In this document: positions 50,485-57,813 of the stretch, in pieces
Layout of the letters: each line of letters begins with the position of its first letter
How positions within the stretch are numbered: the first letter of the stretch is position 1
From: Archangium lipolyticum
Lineage (GTDB): Bacteria > Myxococcota > Myxococcia > Myxococcales > Myxococcaceae
DNA: 64,000 nt
Reading direction: 5' to 3'
NCBI RefSeq assembly: GCF_024623785.1
Contig: NZ_JANKBZ010000014.1
Span: 1 to 64,000 of the forward strand
The notes under the pieces: model-generated
Database searches by the model: none
What the model was told of the DNA's origin: nothing
What the model saw: the letters and a program-made list of their open reading frames with translations, nothing else
Made by a program: the position numbers and the translations under genes

Positions 50485-51261
50485 TCAGCCGACCCTGAAC
50501 TCTTCCAGCATTCCCTCCCGCCTGAACCGGCGCGCGTGATGGAGGAGCCTCTCAGCCGAGTCGCCCTCCTCCACCGGATGCACATACAGGGGCATCTTCC
50601 ATTCGCCCGCGTGGAAACGGGCCGCGGCGACCGACACCAACTGGCTCCGATCGCGGTAGCGCAGACGGAGCAGCCCGCCCGCGGGCCACGCCAGGAATCG
50701 CACGTGAGGCAGTTCCCGCCCGAGACGGAGGGCCTGGGCCCCGCCGAGCAGGGACTCCAGACTTTCTTCCCGCACGGGAAGCTCGGCCAGCACGCGCTCG
50801 CGCAGCGGGCCTCCCGGCCACTCCTGCACCGACGCCTTCACACCGATTGAGCGGGCCGAGGAGAGAAGCGCGCGCCTCACGAGCTGGCGGTGGCATGTCC
50901 GCGCCGAGAAGGGGGAACCGCAGCTGCAGAAGAACACCACGCGCCGCCGCTGCCGCCGTTGGGCCAGTGCGAGCCCGAGGAGCTCGTAGGCATCCGCGGG
51001 GGTGACCAGCCGCATCGGGCCCTCTCCGGTTCCGACGGCGGCATTGCCGAGCCCTGGGAACCAGCGGTACCGGGCCCGGCCGGCCCGCTGCTCGAACGCG
51101 TCGTCCAGGAACCCCACGGCACGCACCTGACGACGCACGCGCACATCGACGAACACCGGAGGCTGGAACCCTCGGGCCTGCTCGACGGCGTCAAAGGCCC
51201 GCAGCAACTCCCGGGTGGAGTTGCCCCAACCCTCATAGCCCCATGCGAAGACGGTCAGCAT
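50485..51261 (-). CDS. DUF488-like protein
   Basis: A 258-residue protein opening TVFAWGYEGWGNSTRELL, then VFVDVRVRRQVRAVGF and YRWFPGLGN, followed by FFCSCGSPFSARTCHRQLV. This is the pattern of DUF488 (GYEG, DVR, pLGn, C..CHR), a family of unknown function with conserved Cys/His possibly for metal or nucleotide handling. The C-terminal 100 residues are extra compared with short DUF488 proteins. No signal peptide, so cytoplasmic. It is convergent with the apiosidase-like gene and divergent from the TIM-barrel/PKD gene. Confidence 0.7.
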   Translation of the reverse strand: MLTVFAWGYEGWGNSTRELLRAFDAVEQARGFQPPVFVDVRVRRQVRAVGFLDDAFEQRAGRARYRWFPGLGNAAVGTGEGPMRLVTPADAYELLGLALAQRRQRRRVVFFCSCGSPFSARTCHRQLVRRALLSSARSIGVKASVQEWPGGPLRERVLAELPVREESLESLLGGAQALRLGRELPHVRFLAWPAGGLLRLRYRDRSQLVSVAAARFHAGEWKMPLYVHPVEEGDSAERLLHHARRFRREGMLEEFRVG

Positions 51262-51473
51262 GCGAGGAGTCTACGGCCTGCCCCTTGTCCAAACCGCGCA
51301 GCGCCTTGATCCGCCAGGCAAGAATTCAACAGGCCCGCGTAAAACATTATTTCCCTGTTTAAATCGAATAACATATTGACACTCCGATTTCGGCGCTCGC
51401 AATGTGGGCCCTTCGCCGAGGCCGGCGAATCGATGCCATCGCGTCCACGACGCTCATTGCAGGGGAGCACACC

Positions 51474-53078
51474 ATGCCGAAGTCGAAGCAACTCTCGTCC
51501 CGCCTCCGTCCCGCCCACCGAGCCTGGCCGGCGCTCGCCGCCTTCGCCCTGGCCGCGCTCGCTCCGGCGGCCCATGCCGATTCGGCCATCTACGGCGGCG
51601 GCCCGTTCTATTCCGGCGGCACCGCGGTGATGGACGACCTGCGCAACTCGGGCTTCACCACCGTGATCCTGTGGAGCTTCCACATCGAGGACAACGGCGA
51701 CCTGGTCTACAACGACATCCCGGTGGTCAAGAACGGCGCCTACATCGGCGACCCGGCCTGGCCGACGCGGCTGGCCACGCTCAAGACCGCGCCGACCTCG
51801 GTCGAGCGCATCGAAGTGTCGACCGGCGCCTGGAGCGTTCCCGATTTCGAGCGCATGGCCAGGCTGGTCAACGGCACCGCCGCCGGCTGCGGCAGCACCC
51901 TCGTCTGCGGCACCGGCAGCAACAGCATCCTGTACCGCAACTTCCAGGCGCTGAAGGCCGCCACCGGCGCCGACGCGGTCAACTTCGACGACGAGAGCGC
52001 CTACGACCTCGCCCCGACCACCCAGTTCGGGCAGATGCTGATCGGCCTGGGCTACAAGATCACCTTCGCGCCCTACACCAATCAGAGCTTCTGGAGGAAC
52101 CTCAAGAACAACCTCGGCAGCGCGGTCGACCGCATCTACCTGCAGGTGTACGACGGAGGCGCCGGCAACAATCCGGCGAGCTGGAACACCGCGATGGGCA
52201 TGACCGTCGATCCGGGCCTGTGGTCGCGCCACGGCACCGGCTGCGGCAGCGGCGACAGTCCGGCCACGGTGCAGAGCAAGATGAGCAACTGGAAGGCCAC
52301 CGCCGGCATCGCCGGCGGCTTCATGTGGCTGTATGACGATGTCCTGGCGTGCTGGTCGCAGGGCACGACCGCGCAGTACGCGGCGGCGATCAACACCGCG
52401 GTCAGCGGCAACACCCCACCGGTGGCCAATTTCGGCGTCAGCGTGAGCGGACTGACCGCGAGCTTCAGCGACTCCTCCAGCGATATCGACGGCAGCATCG
52501 CCTCGCGCAGCTGGAATTTCGGCGACGGCAGCGGCTCGACCGCGACCAACCCCAGCCATACCTACGCCAGCACCGGCAACTACAACGTCAGCCTGACCGT
52601 GACCGACAACGGCGGCGCCAGCCACACCAGGACCCAGACCGTCTCGGTCGGCGCCGGCAACATCAACCTGGCGCTCAACAAGCCGGCGACCGGCTCCAGC
52701 GCCTGCAACAGCAGCGAAACGCCGGCCAAGGCGGTCAACGGCAGCGTCTCCGGCGGCACCACCGACAAGTTCTGCTCGTTGACCTCTTCGTCCTGGCTGC
52801 AGGTCGATCTCGGCTCCGCGCAGACGGTCAGCAGCTTCGTGGTCAAGCATGCCGGCGCGGGCGGCGAGTCGAGCACCTGGAACACCCGGGCCTTCACCAT
52901 CCAGACTTCCAGCAACGGCACCAGCTGGAGCACCCCGGTGACGGTGACCAACAACACCGCCAACACCTCGACCCACTCGATCAGCCCCACCTCGGCGCGC
53001 TACATCAAACTCAACGTGACCACCCCGTCCCAGAACGGCGACCCGGCGACGCGCATCTACGAATTCGAGGTGCGCTGA
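51474..53078 (+). CDS. Secreted TIM-barrel/PKD/discoidin protein, probably acquired
   Basis: A 534-residue exported protein with an N-terminal signal peptide (AWPALAAFALAALAPAAHA), a GH18-like barrel (about 37-300; AIYGGGPFYSGG, VILWSFHIED, GADAVNFDDESAYD as possible catalytic acidic motif, AGGFMWLYDDVLACW), a PKD domain (about 310-398; FGVSVSGLTASFSDSSSDID, NPSHTYASTGNYNVSLTVTD) and a C-terminal F5/8-type C domain (LNLALNKPATGSSACNSS-like start). Codon use (GGC, GCC, ACC, AGC almost exclusively) and wording differ from neighbours and recall Lysobacter/Xanthomonadaceae enzymes. AGGGGAG precedes the ATG. The 51262-51473 upstream gap is conspicuously A+T-rich and has a perfect TTGACA at 51376, without a good -10. 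Confidence 0.7.
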   Translation: MPKSKQLSSRLRPAHRAWPALAAFALAALAPAAHADSAIYGGGPFYSGGTAVMDDLRNSGFTTVILWSFHIEDNGDLVYNDIPVVKNGAYIGDPAWPTRLATLKTAPTSVERIEVSTGAWSVPDFERMARLVNGTAAGCGSTLVCGTGSNSILYRNFQALKAATGADAVNFDDESAYDLAPTTQFGQMLIGLGYKITFAPYTNQSFWRNLKNNLGSAVDRIYLQVYDGGAGNNPASWNTAMGMTVDPGLWSRHGTGCGSGDSPATVQSKMSNWKATAGIAGGFMWLYDDVLACWSQGTTAQYAAAINTAVSGNTPPVANFGVSVSGLTASFSDSSSDIDGSIASRSWNFGDGSGSTATNPSHTYASTGNYNVSLTVTDNGGASHTRTQTVSVGAGNINLALNKPATGSSACNSSETPAKAVNGSVSGGTTDKFCSLTSSSWLQVDLGSAQTVSSFVVKHAGAGGESSTWNTRAFTIQTSSNGTSWSTPVTVTNNTANTSTHSISPTSARYIKLNVTTPSQNGDPATRIYEFEVR

Positions 53079-53089
53079 CCCCGCCAATC

Positions 53090-53785
53090 TCAAACGGCTC
53101 GAGCCGTGGCGAGACGCGGCTCGAGCAGACGGTCGACGAGGGCATCCACCTCGGCTTCCGCTTGGGCGATCGACGCCGCGAGCCGCTCATCGGCGAACTC
53201 GTCGTACTCGATCGCCACTGACTCCACATGGGTGATGCCGATGTATCCAAAGGCGGTCCGGATGCTCGGCTCCACGTGGTTCATGTGCTCGATTCGCTGT
53301 CCCTTTCCATAACCGAAGTCGCCGCGCGAGCTCAGCACCACGAGCGTCTTGTTCGCCTCCGTGAGCAGGGGCCAGTAGGGGTCGCCCTTCCGTGTGCGGT
53401 CGAAGCCGAACGTGCGGCCCACACGGACGATGTTGTCGATATAGGCCTTGAACTGCGCGGGGACGCCGAAGTTGTACATCGGCACGCCGGCGACGATCAC
53501 ATCCGCGGCGAGCAGCTCGTCCACCAACGCATCGCTCTCCGCGAGCGTCTCGCGCATCCAGGGCTCGCGCAATGCCGGCTTCGTGAAGGCGGAGTGGATC
53601 CACCGGCCCGTTACCGGCGTGGGCGGATTCAGCCCGACATCCCGGTAGATGACTCCATCCCGTGGGCGGGCGGCACGCCAGCGCGCCACGAACCGGGCCG
53701 TCAGACGGCGAGTATGCGAGCCATGACGGTTGACGTCGGACCCGCCTGGACGGGCACTCGAGTCGATATGCAGCAGCTCAGCCAT
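53090..53785 (-). CDS. azoR: FMN-dependent NADH azoreductase
   Basis: A 231-residue flavodoxin-fold quinone/azo reductase. It opens ELLHIDSSARPGGSDVNRHG (phosphate-binding loop for FMN), then VIVAGVPMYNFGVPAQFKAY with the MYNFGxP motif, IVRVGRTFGFDRTRKG and VLSSRGDFGYG, all typical of AzoR. These enzymes reduce quinones by two electrons and detoxify thiol-reactive compounds. The start 53785 has GGGGAG. It is divergent from a LysR gene with a palindrome between, suggesting direct regulation. Confidence 0.9.
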   Translation of the reverse strand: MAELLHIDSSARPGGSDVNRHGSHTRRLTARFVARWRAARPRDGVIYRDVGLNPPTPVTGRWIHSAFTKPALREPWMRETLAESDALVDELLAADVIVAGVPMYNFGVPAQFKAYIDNIVRVGRTFGFDRTRKGDPYWPLLTEANKTLVVLSSRGDFGYGKGQRIEHMNHVEPSIRTAFGYIGITHVESVAIEYDEFADERLAASIAQAEAEVDALVDRLLEPRLATARAV

Positions 53786-53911
53786 TGTCTTGTCTCCCCT
53801 GCTCCATGAGCTTTCCCGGGCCATCCCGCGCGTGTTCGCTCTCTCGCCGTGGCGGCCCTGTGTCGCGGAAGAAGATGCGTCCGGGCACGTTCCGTGACAA
53901 ACGTGTCTTTC

Positions 53912-53926
53912 TCAGCCGACGGCTGA
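53912..53926. promoter_or_regulatory. Palindrome in azoR/LysR intergenic region
   Basis: TCAGCC-GAC-GGCTGA is a perfect 6-bp dyad with a three-base centre in the 164-bp divergent region, 24 bp before the LysR gene and about 127 bp from azoR. LysR-type proteins usually bind such dyads near their own promoter, so this is a candidate autoregulatory site. Confidence 0.5.
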
Positions 53927-53949
53927 ATGGAACTCATCCATCCACGACC

Positions 53950-54834
53950 ATGAGACAGCTGCCTCCACTCTCCGCGCTCCGGGCCTTCGAGGCGGCGGCC
54001 CGCCACCTCAGCTTCAAGCGGGCCGCCGGGGAACTGGGCGTGACCCCGACCGCCATCAGCCACCAGATCCGGCAACTCGAGGAGCTGCTCGGAGTCGGGC
54101 TGTTCGAGCGGCGCACCCGGCAGGTCCTGCTCACTCCCGAGGGGCAACTGCTCTACCCGGTGCTCCGCGACGGCTTCGACGCGTTCGCGAAGGCTCTGGA
54201 CGCGCTCACCGCTCGCCCGTCCCGCCATGTGGTCACGCTCTCGGCGACAAACGCCTTCACGGCCCGGTGGCTGGTGCCCCGGGTCGCGGCCTTCCGCGAA
54301 ACCAACCCCGGCATCGACCTGCGCCTGCACGCCTCGAACGAGCCCGTCGACTTCCGCTCCGGCGTCGCCGACGCGGCGATCCGGTACGGGCGTGGGCCCT
54401 ATCCCGGGCTCGTCTCCGAGGAGCTGTTCTCCGACTCCTTCGCTCCCGTCTGCAGCCCCCGGCTCGGGATGAGACGCAAGGAGGACCTGCGCAGCCGCTC
54501 CCTGCTGCATTTCGAGTGGCGGCGCGTCGAGCGCGACACGCCGACGTGGCGCTTGTGGCTCGAGCGCGCCGATCTGCCAGGCATCGACGCCACGGGCGGG
54601 ACGACCTTCACCGACGAGAGCCACGCGATCCAGGCGGCGCTCGCGGGACAGGGCATCGCGCTCCTGAGCCTGCGACTCGTCGATGACGATTTGAGGAGTG
54701 GGACCCTCGTTCAACCCTTTGGGCCGGTGCTCGAGGGCTACCGCTACCACCTCGTCCATCCCGCGGAAGCACGGGCGCGCCCGGAAATCTCAGCCCTTCG
54801 CGCCTGGCTCCGGAGCGCCGCGGCCCAGCCTTGA
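53950..54834 (+). CDS. LysR-family regulator, GcvA type
   Basis: A 294-residue LTTR. The winged-helix segment is typical (LPPLSALRAFEAAARHLSFK, RAAGELGVTPTAISHQIRQL, FERRTRQVLLTPEG), followed by a substrate-binding domain with DLRLHASNEPVDFRSGVADA and AIRYGRGPYPGL as in GcvA-like regulators. The inducer is unknown. Start 53950 matches the conserved N terminus; the frame extends further upstream but is not family-like. It is divergent from azoR, with a palindromic site between, and convergent with the DoxX gene, making a likely redox/quinone response unit. Confidence 0.88.
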   Translation: MRQLPPLSALRAFEAAARHLSFKRAAGELGVTPTAISHQIRQLEELLGVGLFERRTRQVLLTPEGQLLYPVLRDGFDAFAKALDALTARPSRHVVTLSATNAFTARWLVPRVAAFRETNPGIDLRLHASNEPVDFRSGVADAAIRYGRGPYPGLVSEELFSDSFAPVCSPRLGMRRKEDLRSRSLLHFEWRRVERDTPTWRLWLERADLPGIDATGGTTFTDESHAIQAALAGQGIALLSLRLVDDDLRSGTLVQPFGPVLEGYRYHLVHPAEARARPEISALRAWLRSAAAQP

Positions 54835-54849
54835 GCCCCGGCCGCGACG

Positions 54850-55287
54850 TCACTTCGAGCGCTTCGACGCGCGATAGGCCGCCCACGCGCCGGTCGACCA
54901 GAGGGCACAGGCGACGAGGACGGGCTGGAAGAAGAGCCGGATGAATCGCGCCCTGTCGGTGTCGAGACCGAACGCGCTGATGCCATTGACGTACTGCGAG
55001 ATGTTGCCCGGGAAGACCGCGACGAAGAACGCGGCCACCACCCACCCGACCTGCGGGCGCAGGCGGCGCGCGAAGAGGAGCGCCGCGCCGAGCACGAGCT
55101 CGACCATGCCCGAAGCGAGGACGACGAAGTCGGCGTCGAGTGGTACCCACTTCGGCACCTGGGCCTGGAACTCGATGCGGGCCCACGTGAGGTGGCCCGC
55201 CCCCGCGAGGAGCAAGGAGGCTCCCAGCCAGATGCGTGCAAGGGTTTTCAGGAGACTGGGGCGTGCCACGGCAGCGTCTTGAGACAT
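54850..55287 (-). CDS. DoxX-family membrane protein
   Basis: A 145-residue membrane protein with four hydrophobic segments (LARIWLGASLLLAGAGHLTW, ADFVVLASGMVELVLGAALL, VGWVVAAFFVAVFPGNISQY, FFQPVLVACALWSTGAW). The last but one carries the FPGNISQY motif of DoxX/DUF4267-type proteins. These are four-helix membrane proteins often near redox enzymes. GGAGGAATC precedes the ATG at 55287; the frame extends upstream but without a good start. It lies close to the azoR/LysR pair. Confidence 0.8.
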   Translation of the reverse strand: MSQDAAVARPSLLKTLARIWLGASLLLAGAGHLTWARIEFQAQVPKWVPLDADFVVLASGMVELVLGAALLFARRLRPQVGWVVAAFFVAVFPGNISQYVNGISAFGLDTDRARFIRLFFQPVLVACALWSTGAWAAYRASKRSK

Positions 55288-55519
55288 GATTCCTCCAAGG
55301 GAAGTTCGTGGATGCTGGCCGGCGGGCCGTGAGCAGCGGATGCCCCTCAGCGCTCGCGACTGACCTCCTGCTCGCACGGCGAGCGGTTCGGCCGCCAAGC
55401 ATATTGCGTCAAATCAAATTGTACGCAACCTTTTTGTGGGAAGGACTACCGGCCAGTCCCAGGCGCATGGTTTCCTCCCCGACCAGTACTTCCTCGTGTT
55501 CCAGAAGGCGTAGGTCGGA

Positions 55520-56299
55520 ATGAAGCGGCTCATGGGAGGGATGGGGCTCGCGTGTCTGCTCGGGACGGCGGCGGTGGCCGGAGGCCCCGTATTGCGCGAG
55601 CAGGTCCGGGTCAAGGTCGACGGTGTCGTCGAGCGCTGGCGCTTGGAGTGGCGCTCGACGCCCGCGCTCGAGTGCTTCGAGAGCTCGGGGGCCGTCTCCT
55701 GTGGCTGCGAGGGTTTCGCCTACGCCGAGCGTGGCGATCTGGAGCTCGTGCGCCTGCGTCCGGGCAAGCCACCCGAGCGCGTGCCGCTCACGCCCCTGTT
55801 CGAGAACCTCGCGATGAAAGTGGACGAACCCAAGGCGATGCTGCGGCGCTGGGCGCCTCGCGAGGGGGACGATGAAATCCATCCCGACAAGCTGATGGGC
55901 GTGCTCGGCCGCCGCAAATCATTGCGAGCCATGGAGCTCGGCGACTACGACCACGATGGCCAGGCGCGCGAGTTCGTGCTGCAGACGAATGCCTTCATCT
56001 GCGGCCTGCGCGAGGCGGTGCTCATCGGCTACGACCGGCGCGACGGCCGCGTGCGCGCGCTCGGCACCGCCGAGCACCCCGAGAAGCCGCTCGTGCTGGA
56101 GCCCGAGACCTGGGCGGAGCTGCTGAAGTCGAAGCAGGTCGAACGGGTGGAGATGGAGTGCGGCGACCACGGCAGTGAGATCCGGGACGTCATGCGCGTG
56201 TCCGCGGATGACAAGGGTTTGCACGCCACGCTCGACCGCTACCCGTGCACCGATGATGAAGATGGGGTGGGCGAGCGCGAGTCGAGCAAGGCGCTCTGA
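55520..56299 (+). CDS. Hypothetical secreted protein
   Basis: A 259-residue protein with signal peptide (MGLACLLGTAAVAGG) and a mature domain with several cysteines (ECFESSGAVSCGCEGFAY, ICGLREAVLIGYD, VEMECGDHGSEI). An FG-GAP-like DYDHDGQAREFVLQTN segment could bind calcium. No family recognised. The C terminus is acidic (CTDDEDGVGERESSKAL). It ends 12 bp before the convergent kelch gene. Confidence 0.65.
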   Translation: MKRLMGGMGLACLLGTAAVAGGPVLREQVRVKVDGVVERWRLEWRSTPALECFESSGAVSCGCEGFAYAERGDLELVRLRPGKPPERVPLTPLFENLAMKVDEPKAMLRRWAPREGDDEIHPDKLMGVLGRRKSLRAMELGDYDHDGQAREFVLQTNAFICGLREAVLIGYDRRDGRVRALGTAEHPEKPLVLEPETWAELLKSKQVERVEMECGDHGSEIRDVMRVSADDKGLHATLDRYPCTDDEDGVGERESSKAL

Positions 56300-56311
56300 C
56301 CAGAGCGTGTC

Positions 56312-57517
56312 CTATCGCGTGCCCTCGCCCCGGGCGCCGGAGTCTCGGAGGGTGAAGCGCTCCACGGCGGACGGAGCTCCTGTCCCACCGATGACCAGCA
56401 CCTGCCCCGTGGGCAGCGGAACCGTGGCCGCGCCGTAGACATGCGCCTGGAGCTGGGGACTCGCGAGGCGCCAGCTGTGGGTCGCCGGAGAGTACAGCGC
56501 CGCCTGCCCCGAGCGGCCCAGCGCGAGGACTTCCCCGCCCGGCAGCAACGTGGCGCTGAAGGCATCCCCGAAGGGGAGAGATGGACCCTCGGACCACTGA
56601 TGGGTGTCGGGCGTGTAGATGTCCACCGCCGCCGAATCGCCGCCCAGGACCAGCACCTCGCCCGACTCGAGCTGGACGGAGGTGTGTCCCGAGCGCGCGC
56701 GCGGCATGGTCCCTTCCCGCGTCCACGAGTTCGTGTCCGGGTCATACACGTGCACCAGATTGAGTGGAGCGTAGCGGGGGGCGTACCCACCCGTCACCAA
56801 CACCTTGCCCGAGGAGAGCAGCGTCGCGGCATGATCGGTGGCTCCCGCCAGGCCGCCCGCGCCGCTCCAGGTGCCAGTGTCCGGATCGTACAGCTCCGCG
56901 CTGGACACTGACGCGATGGGCGTGTGCATGCCACCCAGCACCAACACCTTGCCCGAGGCGAGCGCGATCGCCGTGTGTCCGGCGCGCCCATCGCTCAACG
57001 ACCCCGTGTCGCTCCAGGTGCCGGTGACGGGGTCATACAGCTCGGCTCTGTTCTGCCAGGGCCATTCGCCCTGGACCCCCGCCACACCACCCGTCAACAG
57101 CACCTTGCCCGAGGCGAGCGCCGTCAGGGTGAATTGAGACCGATGCGCGAGGCGTGGCAGCGCCACGGTCCTCCACTCATTCGCGTTCGGGTCGTAGACC
57201 TCCGCCGAGGAGTTCCCCAGCACCAGCACGCCACCCGTGCTCAGCAGCACCGCCCGCTGATCGCTGCGCGCCCCCAAAGTGGGGGCCTGGGCGCTCCAGG
57301 TGCCTTGCGCGTCCGGATCCTCGGGAACCTCGGACGAAGGAGCTTCTGGTTCCAGGTTCGGCTCGGGAACCTCGGACGGGGGAGTCTGTGGGCTCGGCGG
57401 CGACGGGTCGGCGGCGGAGGGGACCGAGGGGGTGGATGGCTCGCCAGGTTCGGTCTGACAACCGCCCGCCAGACACAAGGCCGCAGTCAGCACCAATGAG
57501 TTCCAAGGCTTCATCAT
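56312..57517 (-). CDS. Kelch-repeat lipoprotein
   Basis: A 401-residue exported protein with lipobox CLAGGC (Cys about 20) and a Pro/Ser/Glu-rich linker (PSVPSAADPSPPSPQTPPSE). The rest is at least five kelch repeats forming a beta-propeller, each with SGKVLLTGG/SGKVLVLGG followed by AELYDPxTGTW. Such lipoproteins are abundant in myxobacteria; they probably bind glycans or proteins at the surface. GGAGG is four bases before the ATG at 57517. Confidence 0.85.
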   Translation of the reverse strand: MMKPWNSLVLTAALCLAGGCQTEPGEPSTPSVPSAADPSPPSPQTPPSEVPEPNLEPEAPSSEVPEDPDAQGTWSAQAPTLGARSDQRAVLLSTGGVLVLGNSSAEVYDPNANEWRTVALPRLAHRSQFTLTALASGKVLLTGGVAGVQGEWPWQNRAELYDPVTGTWSDTGSLSDGRAGHTAIALASGKVLVLGGMHTPIASVSSAELYDPDTGTWSGAGGLAGATDHAATLLSSGKVLVTGGYAPRYAPLNLVHVYDPDTNSWTREGTMPRARSGHTSVQLESGEVLVLGGDSAAVDIYTPDTHQWSEGPSLPFGDAFSATLLPGGEVLALGRSGQAALYSPATHSWRLASPQLQAHVYGAATVPLPTGQVLVIGGTGAPSAVERFTLRDSGARGEGTR

Positions 57518-57691
57518 GAGTCCTCCAAGCACACCGGGCGAACCGTGAGCGTTCACTCTACGTCAAACGGTCCGCTGACGCGGATGAATCACGGGGGCGC
57601 CATGACTCTCAAAACATGGAAAATCCGCTCCTCTCTCATCGGTTGAGGGGTGCTGATGACTCAACGGAAAATTCTCCTATCTTCGAACCAT

Positions 57692-57721
57692 TTGACGCGC
57701 AGTGAAGTCAATGAATAATGT
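57692..57721 (+). promoter_or_regulatory. Candidate promoter of the xylanase gene
   Basis: TTGACG (57692-57697), 18 bp, TAATGT (57716-57721). It sits in the A+T-rich 296-bp gap (57518-57813) before the GH10 gene, about 95 bp from its start. The gap contains no gene; its base composition contrasts with the high-GC surroundings and fits recent acquisition together with the xylanase. Confidence 0.45.
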
Positions 57722-57813
57722 GATTGCTCGATTTACGGTCAATCACTGACTACGCTTGGCTGTTACCGCTGAGGTGCCGGAACCACCCCCAACCCCAGGC
57801 ATGAGGACAAAGG

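Noticed and set aside
51376-51404. TTGACA upstream of the TIM-barrel/PKD gene as a full promoter
   Set aside because: The hexamer is perfect but the sequence 17 bp downstream (GCAATG) is a poor -10, so it is mentioned only as a possibility.
56400-57150. Apparent DNA repeats in the kelch gene
   Set aside because: They are imperfect and in frame with kelch blades, so they reflect protein repeats and not a CRISPR or mobile element.
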